Below, piece by piece: positions 1-6,236 of a DNA stretch of 7,116 nt. The stretch is from Thermoplasmatales archaeon (GTDB taxonomy: Archaea > Thermoplasmatota > E2 > UBA202 > DSCA01): positions 1 to 7,116 of the forward strand of contig DSCA01000010.1 in NCBI GenBank assembly GCA_011049295.1, given 5' to 3'. Positions within the stretch are counted from its first letter, which is position 1. Each line of letters begins with the position of its first letter. Made by a program: the position numbers and the translations under genes. Under the pieces are notes generated by a model, which saw nothing but the letters and a program-made list of their open reading frames with translations, was not told the DNA's origin and ran no database searches.

Positions 1-1035
1 GTGCTGGGGGGCGTCCATCCCCCGGTGGAGGTCAACGTCTCGCTCTCTCTGGAGGGAAGGGGGGCCGTGGTCGGGGGTTTCTCGGTATATGCCGACTCCG
101 TGCGCATCTCCGGCTTCCTCATCCAGGGCGCGGCCTACGGGGTGTACGTGCAGGGCCGGTACAACGAAATCAGCAACTGCACCATCTTCAACAATTCCTA
201 CGGCATCAAAATCCAGGGAAACGGAAACGTGGTGAGGGACAACAAAATTTTCAAGAATCACCACTACGCCCTGGGCCTGCGGTACTCGTTTCAGGGGTCC
301 ATGGTCCGCAACGCCATTTACTGGAACCAGTGGGGCATATACCTGGAGCATTCAGAGGACAATTCCGTGCAGCACAACGTTTTGCGCCACCATGCCCAGG
401 GCATCCGGATACAGGGAGGGTCCGGTAACCTCATTGCCCACAACCATGTGGCCAACAACAGCGAGTACGGCATAAAGCTGTGTTGCAGCAGCCGGGACAA
501 CATAATCCATTTCAACAACTTTGCGGGCAACCGTCGCCACGCGGATGCCGCCTCGGCGTATGAGAATTGCTGGGACCGCGACCGGAGGGGGAACTACTGG
601 GAAAACCGCAGCTCCAGCACTGCGTACGTCATAGATGACGAGAACGTTGACCGTCATCCTGCAGATGCCCCCTACCCCGTACCCCTCTTTTCTCCCCGTC
701 TCTACGTTCTCCGTCCTCCGGAAAACCAAATCATCAGCGGCTCGGTGATTGTGAGGGGGGTCTCAGAGCAGGAAGGCACCGTGGAGGTCCGGGTGGACAA
801 CGGCACGTGGCAGAGGGCGGTGGGCTTCCTCACCTGGCAGTATCTGCTGGATACCACCGGCCTGGATAATGGTCCTCATCGCCTCAGTCTACGGTGCGGT
901 CCGACTCAGACGGACTACTACTTCCAGGTACAGAACGAGGCCGCATCCGGATTCGCCGTCCTGCTCCCCCTGGTCGTCTTTGCCGTGCTGGCCATTGCTC
1001 GCCGGCTGGGTGCAGGGCAACAAAAGAAAATTTAA
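1..1035 (+). CDS. NosD-like parallel beta-helix surface protein, 5'-partial
   Basis: Probably an extracellular, membrane-anchored protein. It has three parts: a right-handed parallel beta-helix (about residues 35-180 of the visible part), an Ig/cadherin-like beta-sandwich (about 230-310), and a C-terminal hydrophobic helix (about 317-334) followed by basic residues. The helix coils show as Y/W/Q-G-hydrophobic strands at residues 46, 67, 89, 111, 133 and 156. After them comes a NosD-type tail, with NCWD near 189, GNYW at 197-200 and APYPVP at 223-228. No signal peptide is visible, and the first residues already match the 'leading strand' that normally follows a secretion signal and opening domain. 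The GTG at base 1 is therefore probably not the real start and the gene continues to the left. NosD itself serves nitrous oxide reductase copper loading, but archaeal genomes carry many beta-helix proteins of this look with unrelated or unknown roles, perhaps carbohydrate binding. Family level is confident; function is unknown. Confidence 0.8.
   Translation: MLGGVHPPVEVNVSLSLEGRGAVVGGFSVYADSVRISGFLIQGAAYGVYVQGRYNEISNCTIFNNSYGIKIQGNGNVVRDNKIFKNHHYALGLRYSFQGSMVRNAIYWNQWGIYLEHSEDNSVQHNVLRHHAQGIRIQGGSGNLIAHNHVANNSEYGIKLCCSSRDNIIHFNNFAGNRRHADAASAYENCWDRDRRGNYWENRSSSTAYVIDDENVDRHPADAPYPVPLFSPRLYVLRPPENQIISGSVIVRGVSEQEGTVEVRVDNGTWQRAVGFLTWQYLLDTTGLDNGPHRLSLRCGPTQTDYYFQVQNEAASGFAVLLPLVVFAVLAIARRLGAGQQKKI
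136..480 (+). repeat. PbH1-type coil repeats in the beta-helix protein
   Basis: Six degenerate repeats of 21-23 residues are visible in the protein, each centred on an aromatic- or Gln-Gly pair followed by alternating hydrophobic residues: YGVYV, YGIKI, YALGL, WGIYL, QGIRI and YGIKL. Asn-rich turns (NNS, NGN, HNH, NNSEY) fall between them, as expected for the asparagine ladders of parallel beta-helices. The repeats are at the protein level and the DNA is not closely repeated. Confidence 0.75.
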
Positions 1036-1038
1036 AAA
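1024..1038 (+). promoter_or_regulatory. Putative archaeal BRE/TATA promoter for the PRC-barrel unit
   Basis: An A/T island (AGAAAATTTAAAAAGG) stands out in G+C-rich DNA and overlaps the stop codon of the beta-helix gene. A purine-rich BRE-like stretch (AGAAAA) is followed by TTTAAAAA. With usual archaeal spacing of about 25 bases, transcription would start around 1056-1062, just before the ATG at 1067, giving a very short leader. The position and the change of gene theme support a promoter, but no transcript data are available. Confidence 0.55.
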
Positions 1039-1066
1039 GGCCGTTGATATTCAAGAGGGTGGAACA

Positions 1067-1306
1067 ATGAAGGTAATGGAGAACGATTTGAGGGGCAAGA
1101 GAGTCATGAGCGACGAGGGCATGTACCTGGGGACGCTGCGCAACATCACCGTGGACGAGGGGACGGGCCGGCTGGAAAATCTTCTGGTGGAGCCGTCGGA
1201 GAAAATAGACTCCCGCCTGTACCACCAGGACGAGCGTGGATACCTGCTGTTTCCCTTTGCCTCGGTGAAGTCGGTACGGGACGTCATCGTCATCGGGGAA
1301 GCCTAG
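1067..1306 (+). CDS. Stand-alone PRC-barrel domain protein (79 aa)
   Basis: A small cytoplasmic protein made of one PRC-barrel, a compact six-stranded beta-barrel. The typical archaeal pattern is visible: an N-terminal 'DLRGKRVMSDEGMYLGTLRNITVD' type segment (broken here as DLRGKRV, then G-x-x-LGTLRNI), a GRLENLLVEPS strand at about 41-51, a YLLFPFASVKSV strand and turn near 63-74, and a final DVIVIG strand. Length (about 80 residues) is normal for the family. The ATG at 1067 is preferred because a GAGGGTGG ribosome-binding-like sequence ends four bases before it and the PRC homology begins right there; the open frame upstream is inside the previous gene. The stop lies only five bases before the next start, implying co-transcription. 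PRC-barrels occur in RimM (ribosome maturation) and in archaeal CdpA/CdpB cell-division proteins. Which role applies here cannot be told from sequence. Confidence 0.85.
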   Translation: MKVMENDLRGKRVMSDEGMYLGTLRNITVDEGTGRLENLLVEPSEKIDSRLYHQDERGYLLFPFASVKSVRDVIVIGEA

Positions 1307-1311
1307 GCTGC

Positions 1312-2640
1312 ATGGACACCTTTTTTAATCCCCAGGGAGTAGCAGTAGTGGGGGCTTCATCCAGCCCCGGGAAAATCGGCTACGAGGTACTGTCCAACAT
1401 TCTGGCCAGCGGGGTGGCCGCCTATCCGGTCAACCCCCGCGCCGAGCGCATCCTGGGGCGGACCTGCTACCCGTCGGTGAGCGCCATTCCGGAGCCCGTG
1501 GACCTGGCGGCGGTGGCGGTGCCCGCCGACGCCCTCCTGGAGGTGGTGGAGGACTGCGGCCGGGCCGGAGTACGGGCCATGGTGGTCATCTCCGGTGGCT
1601 TCAGGGAGGTGGGCCGGGAGGGGCTGCAGCAGGAAATGGTGGAGAGGGCCCGGGAGCAGGGCATCCGCATCATCGGGCCCAACTGCATCGGGGTATACAA
1701 TGCGGCCACCGGTTTCAACACCTTTTTCCAGCGGGAAATGGAGATGCCGCCGCCGGGAAACGTGGCCATACTCACCCAGTCGGGCACCATCGGCATCGGC
1801 CTGCTGGAGCAGTTCGCCGCCGGTGCGGGGGTCTCCAAGTTTGTATCCTACGGAAACCGGGCCGACGTGGACGAACTGGACCTGCTACGTTACCTGGACG
1901 GAGACCCAGACACCGAGGTGATGGTCCTGTACATGGAAAGCATCGGCCAGGGACGAAAATTCTTCGAGAATCTGCCCGGCAAGCCGGTGGTCATCCTCAA
2001 GGCGGGGCGCACGGAACTGGGGGGCAGAGCCGCCCTGTCCCATACGGGGGCCATGGCCGCAAACGATGCCGTGTTCCGGGGAGCAGCCCGCCAGTACGGG
2101 GCGCTGCTGGCAGACAGCTGTGACGAACTGTACGACATGGCCCGATTCCTGGCCCTGCAGCCTCTCCCTGAAGGCGGACGGGTGGCCATGATCACCAACG
2201 GGGCTGGCCCCTGCGTGATGGCCGCCGATGCCATCCAGGACTCCCGTTTTTTGACCCTGTCCTCCGTGAACGAAGAGGGCCTGCGGGAGGCCCTCCCTCC
2301 CCAGGCCATTTGCGGCAACCCGGTGGACCTCACGGGGAGCGCCACCGCCCGCCACTACCTGGCTGGACTCCAGGTGCTGGAGGACGACCCGGCGGTGGAT
2401 ATCATCATGCCCTTTTTCGTTTTTCAGGATGCACCCCTCATCGATACCCTGCTCCAGTTGTATGAGGGATGGGCCGACCTTCATCTGACCAAACCGGTAG
2501 TGGCGGTGGCCATGGGCGGCCGCTACGTAGACCAGCAGGAAAAGGCCCTGCTGGCACTGGACGTCCCCCTGGTGCGGGAGCCGGGGAGGGCCGTTTCCGC
2601 CCTCAACAAAATCGTGGGATATGCGGAGTGGCAGACATGA
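1312..2640 (+). CDS. ADP-forming acyl-CoA (acetate-CoA) synthetase, alpha subunit
   Basis: Alpha subunit of an NDP-forming acyl-CoA synthetase, the archaeal enzyme that converts acyl-CoA, ADP and phosphate to acid, CoA and ATP. The protein has an N-terminal CoA-binding Rossmann domain (about 1-130, with VAVVGASSSPGKIGYEV, YPVNPRAE and IIGPNCIG), then the two succinyl-CoA-synthetase-like domains. The catalytic loop is intact, with SHTGAMA at 243-249 and the phospho-accepting histidine at His244. TQSG (155-158) and GNRADVDE (181-188) are also typical. At 442 residues it is near the size of the separate alpha subunits of Thermococcales. The ATP-grasp beta subunit, needed for activity in the known enzymes, is not fused and not in this window. 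Start: ATG five bases after the previous stop, with only a weak ribosome-binding sequence, so coupling to the PRC gene is likely. A family 'TNAGGPG' motif reads TNGAGPC here (295-301). Substrate (acetate, branched or aryl acid) is not predictable. The symbol acdA would apply if it is the acetate enzyme. Confidence 0.9.
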   Translation: MDTFFNPQGVAVVGASSSPGKIGYEVLSNILASGVAAYPVNPRAERILGRTCYPSVSAIPEPVDLAAVAVPADALLEVVEDCGRAGVRAMVVISGGFREVGREGLQQEMVERAREQGIRIIGPNCIGVYNAATGFNTFFQREMEMPPPGNVAILTQSGTIGIGLLEQFAAGAGVSKFVSYGNRADVDELDLLRYLDGDPDTEVMVLYMESIGQGRKFFENLPGKPVVILKAGRTELGGRAALSHTGAMAANDAVFRGAARQYGALLADSCDELYDMARFLALQPLPEGGRVAMITNGAGPCVMAADAIQDSRFLTLSSVNEEGLREALPPQAICGNPVDLTGSATARHYLAGLQVLEDDPAVDIIMPFFVFQDAPLIDTLLQLYEGWADLHLTKPVVAVAMGGRYVDQQEKALLALDVPLVREPGRAVSALNKIVGYAEWQT

Positions 2641-4373
2641 GAATTGCCGTGCTGGAGCGGGACCGCTGTTACCCCAAGCGCTGCTCCCGTGAATGCATCA
2701 ATTTCTGTCCCCGGGTGCGGGGCGGCGACGAAACCATCGTCATGGACGAGGAGACGGGAAAGCCGGTCATCTCGGAGGAGCTGTGCGTGGGCTGCGGCAT
2801 CTGCGTCCACAAGTGCCCCTTTGATGCCATCCACATCGAAAATCTGGCCGACGAGCTGGAGGAGGACATGGTTCACCGTTTTGGGGAGAACGCCTTTCGC
2901 CTGTTCCGTCTGCCGGTGCCCCAGCCGGGCAAGGTGGTGGGCATCCTGGGTCAGAACGGCATCGGCAAAACCACGGCCATCAGGATTCTCTCCGGCCAGA
3001 TGGTGCCCAACCTGGGCAACTGGTCGTCTCCCTCCCCGGAGGCGGCCCTGGAATACTGGAAGGGCACCGAGATGCATGGCTACCTGCAGCGCCTGCTTGC
3101 CGGCGACATCCGGGTGGCCTACAAGTCGCAGTACGTGGACCAGCTGGCCCGCCAGCCGGGCTCTGTGGAGGACATGCTGGGAGGGACTGCGGCCCGACGC
3201 TTCGGACTGGAGGGCCTCATCAACCGAAGCCTGGGCAACTTGTCCGGCGGGGAGCTGCAGCAGGTGGCAATCGCCGCCGCCGTGTCCCGGGATGCGGACA
3301 TCTACTTCTTCGATGAGCCCTCCTCCTATCTGGACATCGACCGGCGCATCGCGGTGGCCCGGGTCATCCGGGAGCTGGCAGAGCAGGGAAAAATGGTGGT
3401 GGTGGTAGAGCACGACCTGGCGGTGCTGGACTTTCTGGCGGACGTGGTGCACCTCATCTACGGAAAAAAAGGCGTGTACGGAGTGGTCACCCAGCCCAAG
3501 TCGGTGCGGCACGGCATCAACCTTTACCTGTCCGGCTACCTCAAGGAGGAAAACATTCGCTTCGGCCAGGAGATAACCTTTGAGGTGCATCCTCCTCCCG
3601 AGACCTCGCGGACGGAGACCTTGCTCTCCTTCGGCCGGCTGAAAAAAACCTTCGAGAATTTCACCCTGGAAACGGAGGCCGGGGAAATCCACCGGGGGGA
3701 GGTCATCGGGGTGGTGGGGCCCAACGCCATCGGCAAGACCACCTTCGTCAAGATGCTGGCCGGGGTCCTGGAGCCCACGGAAGGGACGGTGGATACGGAG
3801 GTCACAGTCAGCTACAAGCCGCAGTACGTGCGCCCGGTACCGGGAACGGTACGCAGCGTATTTCTGGCCATGTCCTCGCTCCATCCCTTCTACGAGCGGG
3901 AGATCGTGGCTCCCCTGGGCATCGACGCCCTGTACGACAAGCCGGTGAAGGATCTGTCGGGAGGGGAGCTGCAGACGGTGGCCATCGGACTGTGCCTGGC
4001 GCGGCAAGCGGAGCTCTATCTCATCGACGAGCCCTCGGCCTACCTGGACGCCAGCCAGCGGATGAGCGTGGCCAAGGTCATCAAAAAGGTTATGGAAAAC
4101 CAGGAGGCGGCGGCCCTGGTGGTGGACCACGACGTGTACTTCATCGACCTGGTCAGCCAGTCCCTCATGGTGTTCAGCGGTGAGCCGGAGGTGGAGGGCC
4201 GGGGGCGGGGGCCCTACGACTTGCGCACCGGGATGAACATCTTCCTGAAAGACCTGGGGGTGACCTTCCGCCGGGACGAGGAGAGCAACCGCCCCCGGGT
4301 GAACAAACCCGGCTCCCGCCTGGACCGGGAGCAGCGGGCGGTGGGCGAGTACTACTACGAGCCCCTGGGATAG
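2637..4373 (+). CDS. abce1: ABCE1/Rli1 ribosome-recycling ATPase
   Basis: Twin-ATPase that splits ribosomes into subunits after termination or rescue, working with aRF1/Pelota on the 30S side. From the ATG at 2637 it has 578 residues, near the usual 590. The iron-sulfur domain has two complete cysteine sets for two 4Fe-4S clusters: Cys11, 16, 20, 24 and Cys50, 53, 56, 60. NBD1 follows with Walker A GQNGIGKT (105-112), a helix-loop-helix insert (about 125-158), Q-loop Gln165, signature LSGGELQQ (202-209), Walker B and D-loop FFDEPSSYLD (224-233) and His259. NBD2 has GPNAIGKTT (361-369), Gln396, LSGGELQT (440-447), LIDEPSAYLD (462-471) and His498. The C-terminal hinge (RPRVNKPGS, then a GEYYYEP end) is typical. 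The frame stays open further upstream, but homology starts at MRIAVLERD and GGAG lies at 2625-2628. The start overlaps the previous stop as ATGA, implying translational coupling. All catalytic residues look intact. Confidence 0.97.
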   Translation: MRIAVLERDRCYPKRCSRECINFCPRVRGGDETIVMDEETGKPVISEELCVGCGICVHKCPFDAIHIENLADELEEDMVHRFGENAFRLFRLPVPQPGKVVGILGQNGIGKTTAIRILSGQMVPNLGNWSSPSPEAALEYWKGTEMHGYLQRLLAGDIRVAYKSQYVDQLARQPGSVEDMLGGTAARRFGLEGLINRSLGNLSGGELQQVAIAAAVSRDADIYFFDEPSSYLDIDRRIAVARVIRELAEQGKMVVVVEHDLAVLDFLADVVHLIYGKKGVYGVVTQPKSVRHGINLYLSGYLKEENIRFGQEITFEVHPPPETSRTETLLSFGRLKKTFENFTLETEAGEIHRGEVIGVVGPNAIGKTTFVKMLAGVLEPTEGTVDTEVTVSYKPQYVRPVPGTVRSVFLAMSSLHPFYEREIVAPLGIDALYDKPVKDLSGGELQTVAIGLCLARQAELYLIDEPSAYLDASQRMSVAKVIKKVMENQEAAALVVDHDVYFIDLVSQSLMVFSGEPEVEGRGRGPYDLRTGMNIFLKDLGVTFRRDEESNRPRVNKPGSRLDREQRAVGEYYYEPLG

Positions 4374-4374
4374 C

Positions 4375-4379
4375 GAGGA
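4375..4379 (+). promoter_or_regulatory. Ribosome-binding site fixing the start of the surface-protein gene
   Basis: GAGGA lies in the 11-base gap after the ABCE1 stop and five bases before the ATG at 4385. It favours that ATG over the in-frame ATG at 4421, which has no comparable sequence before it. No TATA-like element is visible in the gap, so the gene is probably read from the upstream promoter. Confidence 0.6.
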
Positions 4380-4384
4380 AAGAC

Positions 4385-5173
4385 ATGTGGTCGAGGGTAG
4401 GGATATCCGGGCAGAGAGTCATGGTCGCTCTATTGCTGTGCTGCCTGCTCCTGCCGCCGGCGCAGGGCAATCCCGTCCCGGTTTCGGAGGGCGGGGGTAC
4501 ACCTGCCGTGAGTGATGAAACCCCGATTGTCCTCCGGTATGAAAACGTCACCTGGGTCATCGACGAGGGTCATCGGGCCAACGTGACCGCCATCTACCAC
4601 CTGCACAATCCCACCGGGGAGCGGATGAACCTCACCGTTTTTCTGCCCTTCACCGAGAGGATTCCCGACGATGTGACCCTGCAGCAGGACGGCCTGTTGC
4701 TTGCCTGCAACCGCACGAACGACGGGGAGCCCTTTTACCCCTCGGTTTGGTTTGCCTGCAGCATCGACGCCGCTGCCACCAGCATGATAAAGGCCGCCTA
4801 TACGCTGCGGATAGAGGAGCGCAGCCACCGGGTGGTGACCGACCGTTACCGGTGCCTGTATCTCGCCGAGAGCGGGCGGCACCGGAACGGGAGCATCGAG
4901 GAGGCGGTCTTCACCTTCAAAATTGCCAGGGACCTCTACTCCTACGGGCTGTCCGGCTTCCAGGTCACCGAAACCGCTGACTACGTGGTGGCTCAAGCAA
5001 CCTATGCCAACTGGACGGCCAATGCCAACGTGGAGGCCGTGTGGTACAACATCAATGCCTACGGAAAGGCCCTGTTCATCGTGATTCCCGTTGCCCTCAT
5101 GGTGGGCGCTGTCCTGGTGGTCAGAACCGTCAGGAAGAAAAAGAAGCAACCAGGGGCCGGAGAATCCCGATAA
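4385..5173 (+). CDS. Secreted single-pass membrane protein of unknown function
   Basis: I do not recognise a family. The 262-residue protein looks like a type I surface protein: a signal peptide (basic start, hydrophobic run about 12-24, likely cleavage after AQG at 26-28), an extracellular domain of about 200 residues, a transmembrane helix (about 228-247) and a short cytoplasmic tail starting RKKKK. The outer domain is rich in alternating hydrophobic residues and looks like one or two beta-sandwiches. It has six N-glycosylation sequons (Asn54, 66, 82, 109, 168, 209) and three cysteines (108, 125, 157), so at most one internal disulfide plus one free cysteine. There are no evident catalytic motifs. 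It sits 11 bases after ABCE1 with a good ribosome-binding site, and its end directly precedes the putative aMBF1 promoter, so it is probably the last gene of the upstream unit. A role in sensing or envelope structure is possible but unsupported. Confidence 0.85.
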   Translation: MWSRVGISGQRVMVALLLCCLLLPPAQGNPVPVSEGGGTPAVSDETPIVLRYENVTWVIDEGHRANVTAIYHLHNPTGERMNLTVFLPFTERIPDDVTLQQDGLLLACNRTNDGEPFYPSVWFACSIDAAATSMIKAAYTLRIEERSHRVVTDRYRCLYLAESGRHRNGSIEEAVFTFKIARDLYSYGLSGFQVTETADYVVAQATYANWTANANVEAVWYNINAYGKALFIVIPVALMVGAVLVVRTVRKKKKQPGAGESR

Positions 5174-5178
5174 ATTCT
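5169..5178 (+). promoter_or_regulatory. Possible TATA element for the aMBF1-tsaC-MetAP2 unit
   Basis: GATAAATTCT is a small A/T patch at the stop codon of the surface-protein gene. Its centre lies about 30 bases before the ATG at 5204, so a start site at about 5200-5204 would give a leaderless or nearly leaderless aMBF1 transcript. This fits the absence of any clear ribosome-binding site there. The match to a TATA consensus is only moderate and the BRE side (AATCCC) is poor. Confidence 0.4.
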
Positions 5179-5203
5179 TATGGCTGCGCCGCATTGGCGT
5201 GAT

Positions 5204-5668
5204 ATGCGATGCGAACTCTGCGGGAATGATGTCGGCTACCTCAAGCCCGTGCTGATTGAGGGAACCGAGATGCAGGTCTGCCCGGCCTGTGCCTCCTACG
5301 GGACGCCGGTTACCAAAAAAAAGCGGGGTGCCGCCCGCACCATGACCCCCCCAAAAATCGAGCCCTACTCGGGCAAAGACGTGTTCAAGGACATGGACAA
5401 GGAGTTGGTGGACAACTATGGGGCGCGCATCCGGGAGGCCCGGGAGCGCCAGGGAATGAGCCGGGAGGAGTTGGGGGCGCGCATCGGGGAAAAAACCACG
5501 GCCGTGGCCAAGATGGAAAACCAGGAGCTCCGCCCCTCGGATAAAAAAGCCCGTCAGCTGGAAAAAACCCTGCACATCACCCTCTTCCAGAGCGTGGAGC
5601 CGGCCACGGTCAAGAAGCGGCAGGTCCGCGGTCTGACCATCGGCGACCTGCTGAAAAACAATGACTGA
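5204..5668 (+). CDS. mbf1: Archaeal multiprotein-bridging-factor homologue aMBF1
   Basis: Archaeal MBF1. In archaea it is reported to bind the small ribosomal subunit rather than bridge transcription factors; yeast Mbf1 limits frameshifting on stalled ribosomes. From the ATG at 5204 the protein has 154 residues. An N-terminal zinc ribbon uses CELC (Cys3, Cys6) and CPAC (Cys26, Cys29). A basic linker with KKKRG follows, then an XRE/Cro-type helix-turn-helix (about 68-130) with the family pattern NYGARIREARERQGMSREEL, and the C-terminal LTIGDLL element. An in-frame ATG at 5180 would add MAAPHWRD. I prefer 5204 because family members begin right at M-x-CE-x-CG, neither ATG has a good ribosome-binding site, and the TATA-like patch would place the 5' end near 5204. 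The gene overlaps tsaC by eight bases. Identity is firm; the start is moderately sure. Confidence 0.92.
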   Translation: MRCELCGNDVGYLKPVLIEGTEMQVCPACASYGTPVTKKKRGAARTMTPPKIEPYSGKDVFKDMDKELVDNYGARIREARERQGMSREELGARIGEKTTAVAKMENQELRPSDKKARQLEKTLHITLFQSVEPATVKKRQVRGLTIGDLLKNND

Positions 5669-6236
5669 GCTGGAGGCCGCAGTCCACACGCTGCAGTCCG
5701 GCGGTCTGGTGGTCTACCCCACGGACACCCTGTACGCTCTGGGGGCCTCCATCTCCCATCGGGAGGCGGTGGAAAGGGTCTATGCGGTCAAGCGCCGTCC
5801 CCTCCGCTGTCCCCTGCCCGTAGCGGTGGCCGAGGTGGAACTCATGGACCAGGTGGGAGTCATGACCGCCCCCGCCCGCCGCCTGGCCGGCGCCTTTCTT
5901 CCCGGTCCGCTGACCCTCGTGCTGGCCAGGCGAGATGCGGTGCCCGCCGTGGTGTCCCCCCGCACCGTGGCCGTCCGGGTGCCCGACCATCCGGTAGCCC
6001 GGTGCCTGCTTTCCCGTACCGGCCCCCTCACCGCCACCAGTGCCAACCTTCACCGCGGTCCCCTTCCCGCCACCGTGGAGGGGGCACGGGAGCAGCTGGG
6101 AGCCGGCGTGGACCTGTATGTGGATGGGGGCCTCCTTCCGGGGACGCCCTCCACCATTGTGGATGCCACCGGAGAAGTGCAAGTCCTGCGGGAGGGTGCC
6201 ATACCCGCGGAGGAGGTCTATGCCCACGCCCGTTGA
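5661..6236 (+). CDS. tsaC: L-threonylcarbamoyladenylate synthase (TsaC/Sua5, short form)
   Basis: Makes L-threonylcarbamoyl-AMP from threonine, bicarbonate and ATP; the KEOPS complex then transfers the group to A37 of ANN-decoding tRNAs (t6A). The 191 residues form a single YrdC domain, with no room for the C-terminal Sua5 extension. Seen motifs are VVYPTDTLYALG (17-28), the KxR of AVKRRP (Lys44, Arg46), PGPLTLVL (81-88), VAVRVPDHP (103-111), and TATSANL with Ser127 and Asn129, completing the Lys-Arg-Ser-Asn active-site set. STIVD (164-168) is also typical. The 'KPL' that usually follows KxR reads RCPL, with Cys50 in place of the common lysine. The ATG at 5661 sits inside the end of aMBF1 (ATGACTGA) and lacks a clear ribosome-binding site, so it is likely translated by coupling. 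The 3' end overlaps the MetAP2 gene by 17 bases. Confidence 0.93.
   Translation: MTELEAAVHTLQSGGLVVYPTDTLYALGASISHREAVERVYAVKRRPLRCPLPVAVAEVELMDQVGVMTAPARRLAGAFLPGPLTLVLARRDAVPAVVSPRTVAVRVPDHPVARCLLSRTGPLTATSANLHRGPLPATVEGAREQLGAGVDLYVDGGLLPGTPSTIVDATGEVQVLREGAIPAEEVYAHAR
6209..6217 (+). promoter_or_regulatory. Strong ribosome-binding site for MetAP2 inside the tsaC 3' end
   Basis: GGAGGAGGT is the best ribosome-binding match in the window. Its first GGAGG lies six bases before the ATG at 6220, fixing that as the MetAP2 start. The ATG at 6237 just downstream is in another frame and leads nowhere. The site doubles as tsaC codons (AEEV). Confidence 0.75.

Noticed and set aside
869..1066. Longer start for the PRC-barrel gene, beginning inside the beta-helix gene
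   Set aside because: The added residues are an Arg/Ser/Pro-rich out-of-frame reading of the previous gene, and the ATG at 1067 has a ribosome-binding-like sequence and coincides with the start of the PRC homology.
2413..2424. Two T5 runs that could act as an archaeal terminator
   Set aside because: They encode the FFVF stretch in the middle of the acyl-CoA synthetase gene, with about 600 bases of intact linked genes following at once; no gene end is nearby.
2469..2636. Extended N-terminus of ABCE1 into the acyl-CoA synthetase gene
   Set aside because: The extra residues are Gly/Arg/Pro-rich shadow sequence; conserved ABCE1 begins at the ATG at 2637.
3394..3408. Short GTG repeat that might be a slippage-prone tract
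   Set aside because: It encodes the Val-rich strand before the H-loop of ABCE1 NBD1 (MVVVVEH), which is expected there, and the frame continues intact.
2523..4130. A 535-codon open frame on the minus strand opposite ABCE1
   Set aside because: It lies wholly antisense to a clearly conserved gene, is rich in His, Val, Gly and Leu as expected from the reverse of G+C-rich codons, and shows no recognisable domain or ribosome-binding site.
4430..5689. A 419-codon open frame on the minus strand across the surface protein and aMBF1
   Set aside because: It crosses two + strand genes and their junction, one of them with firm homology. Its translation has no domain that I can recognise and its composition is that of a reverse-strand shadow.
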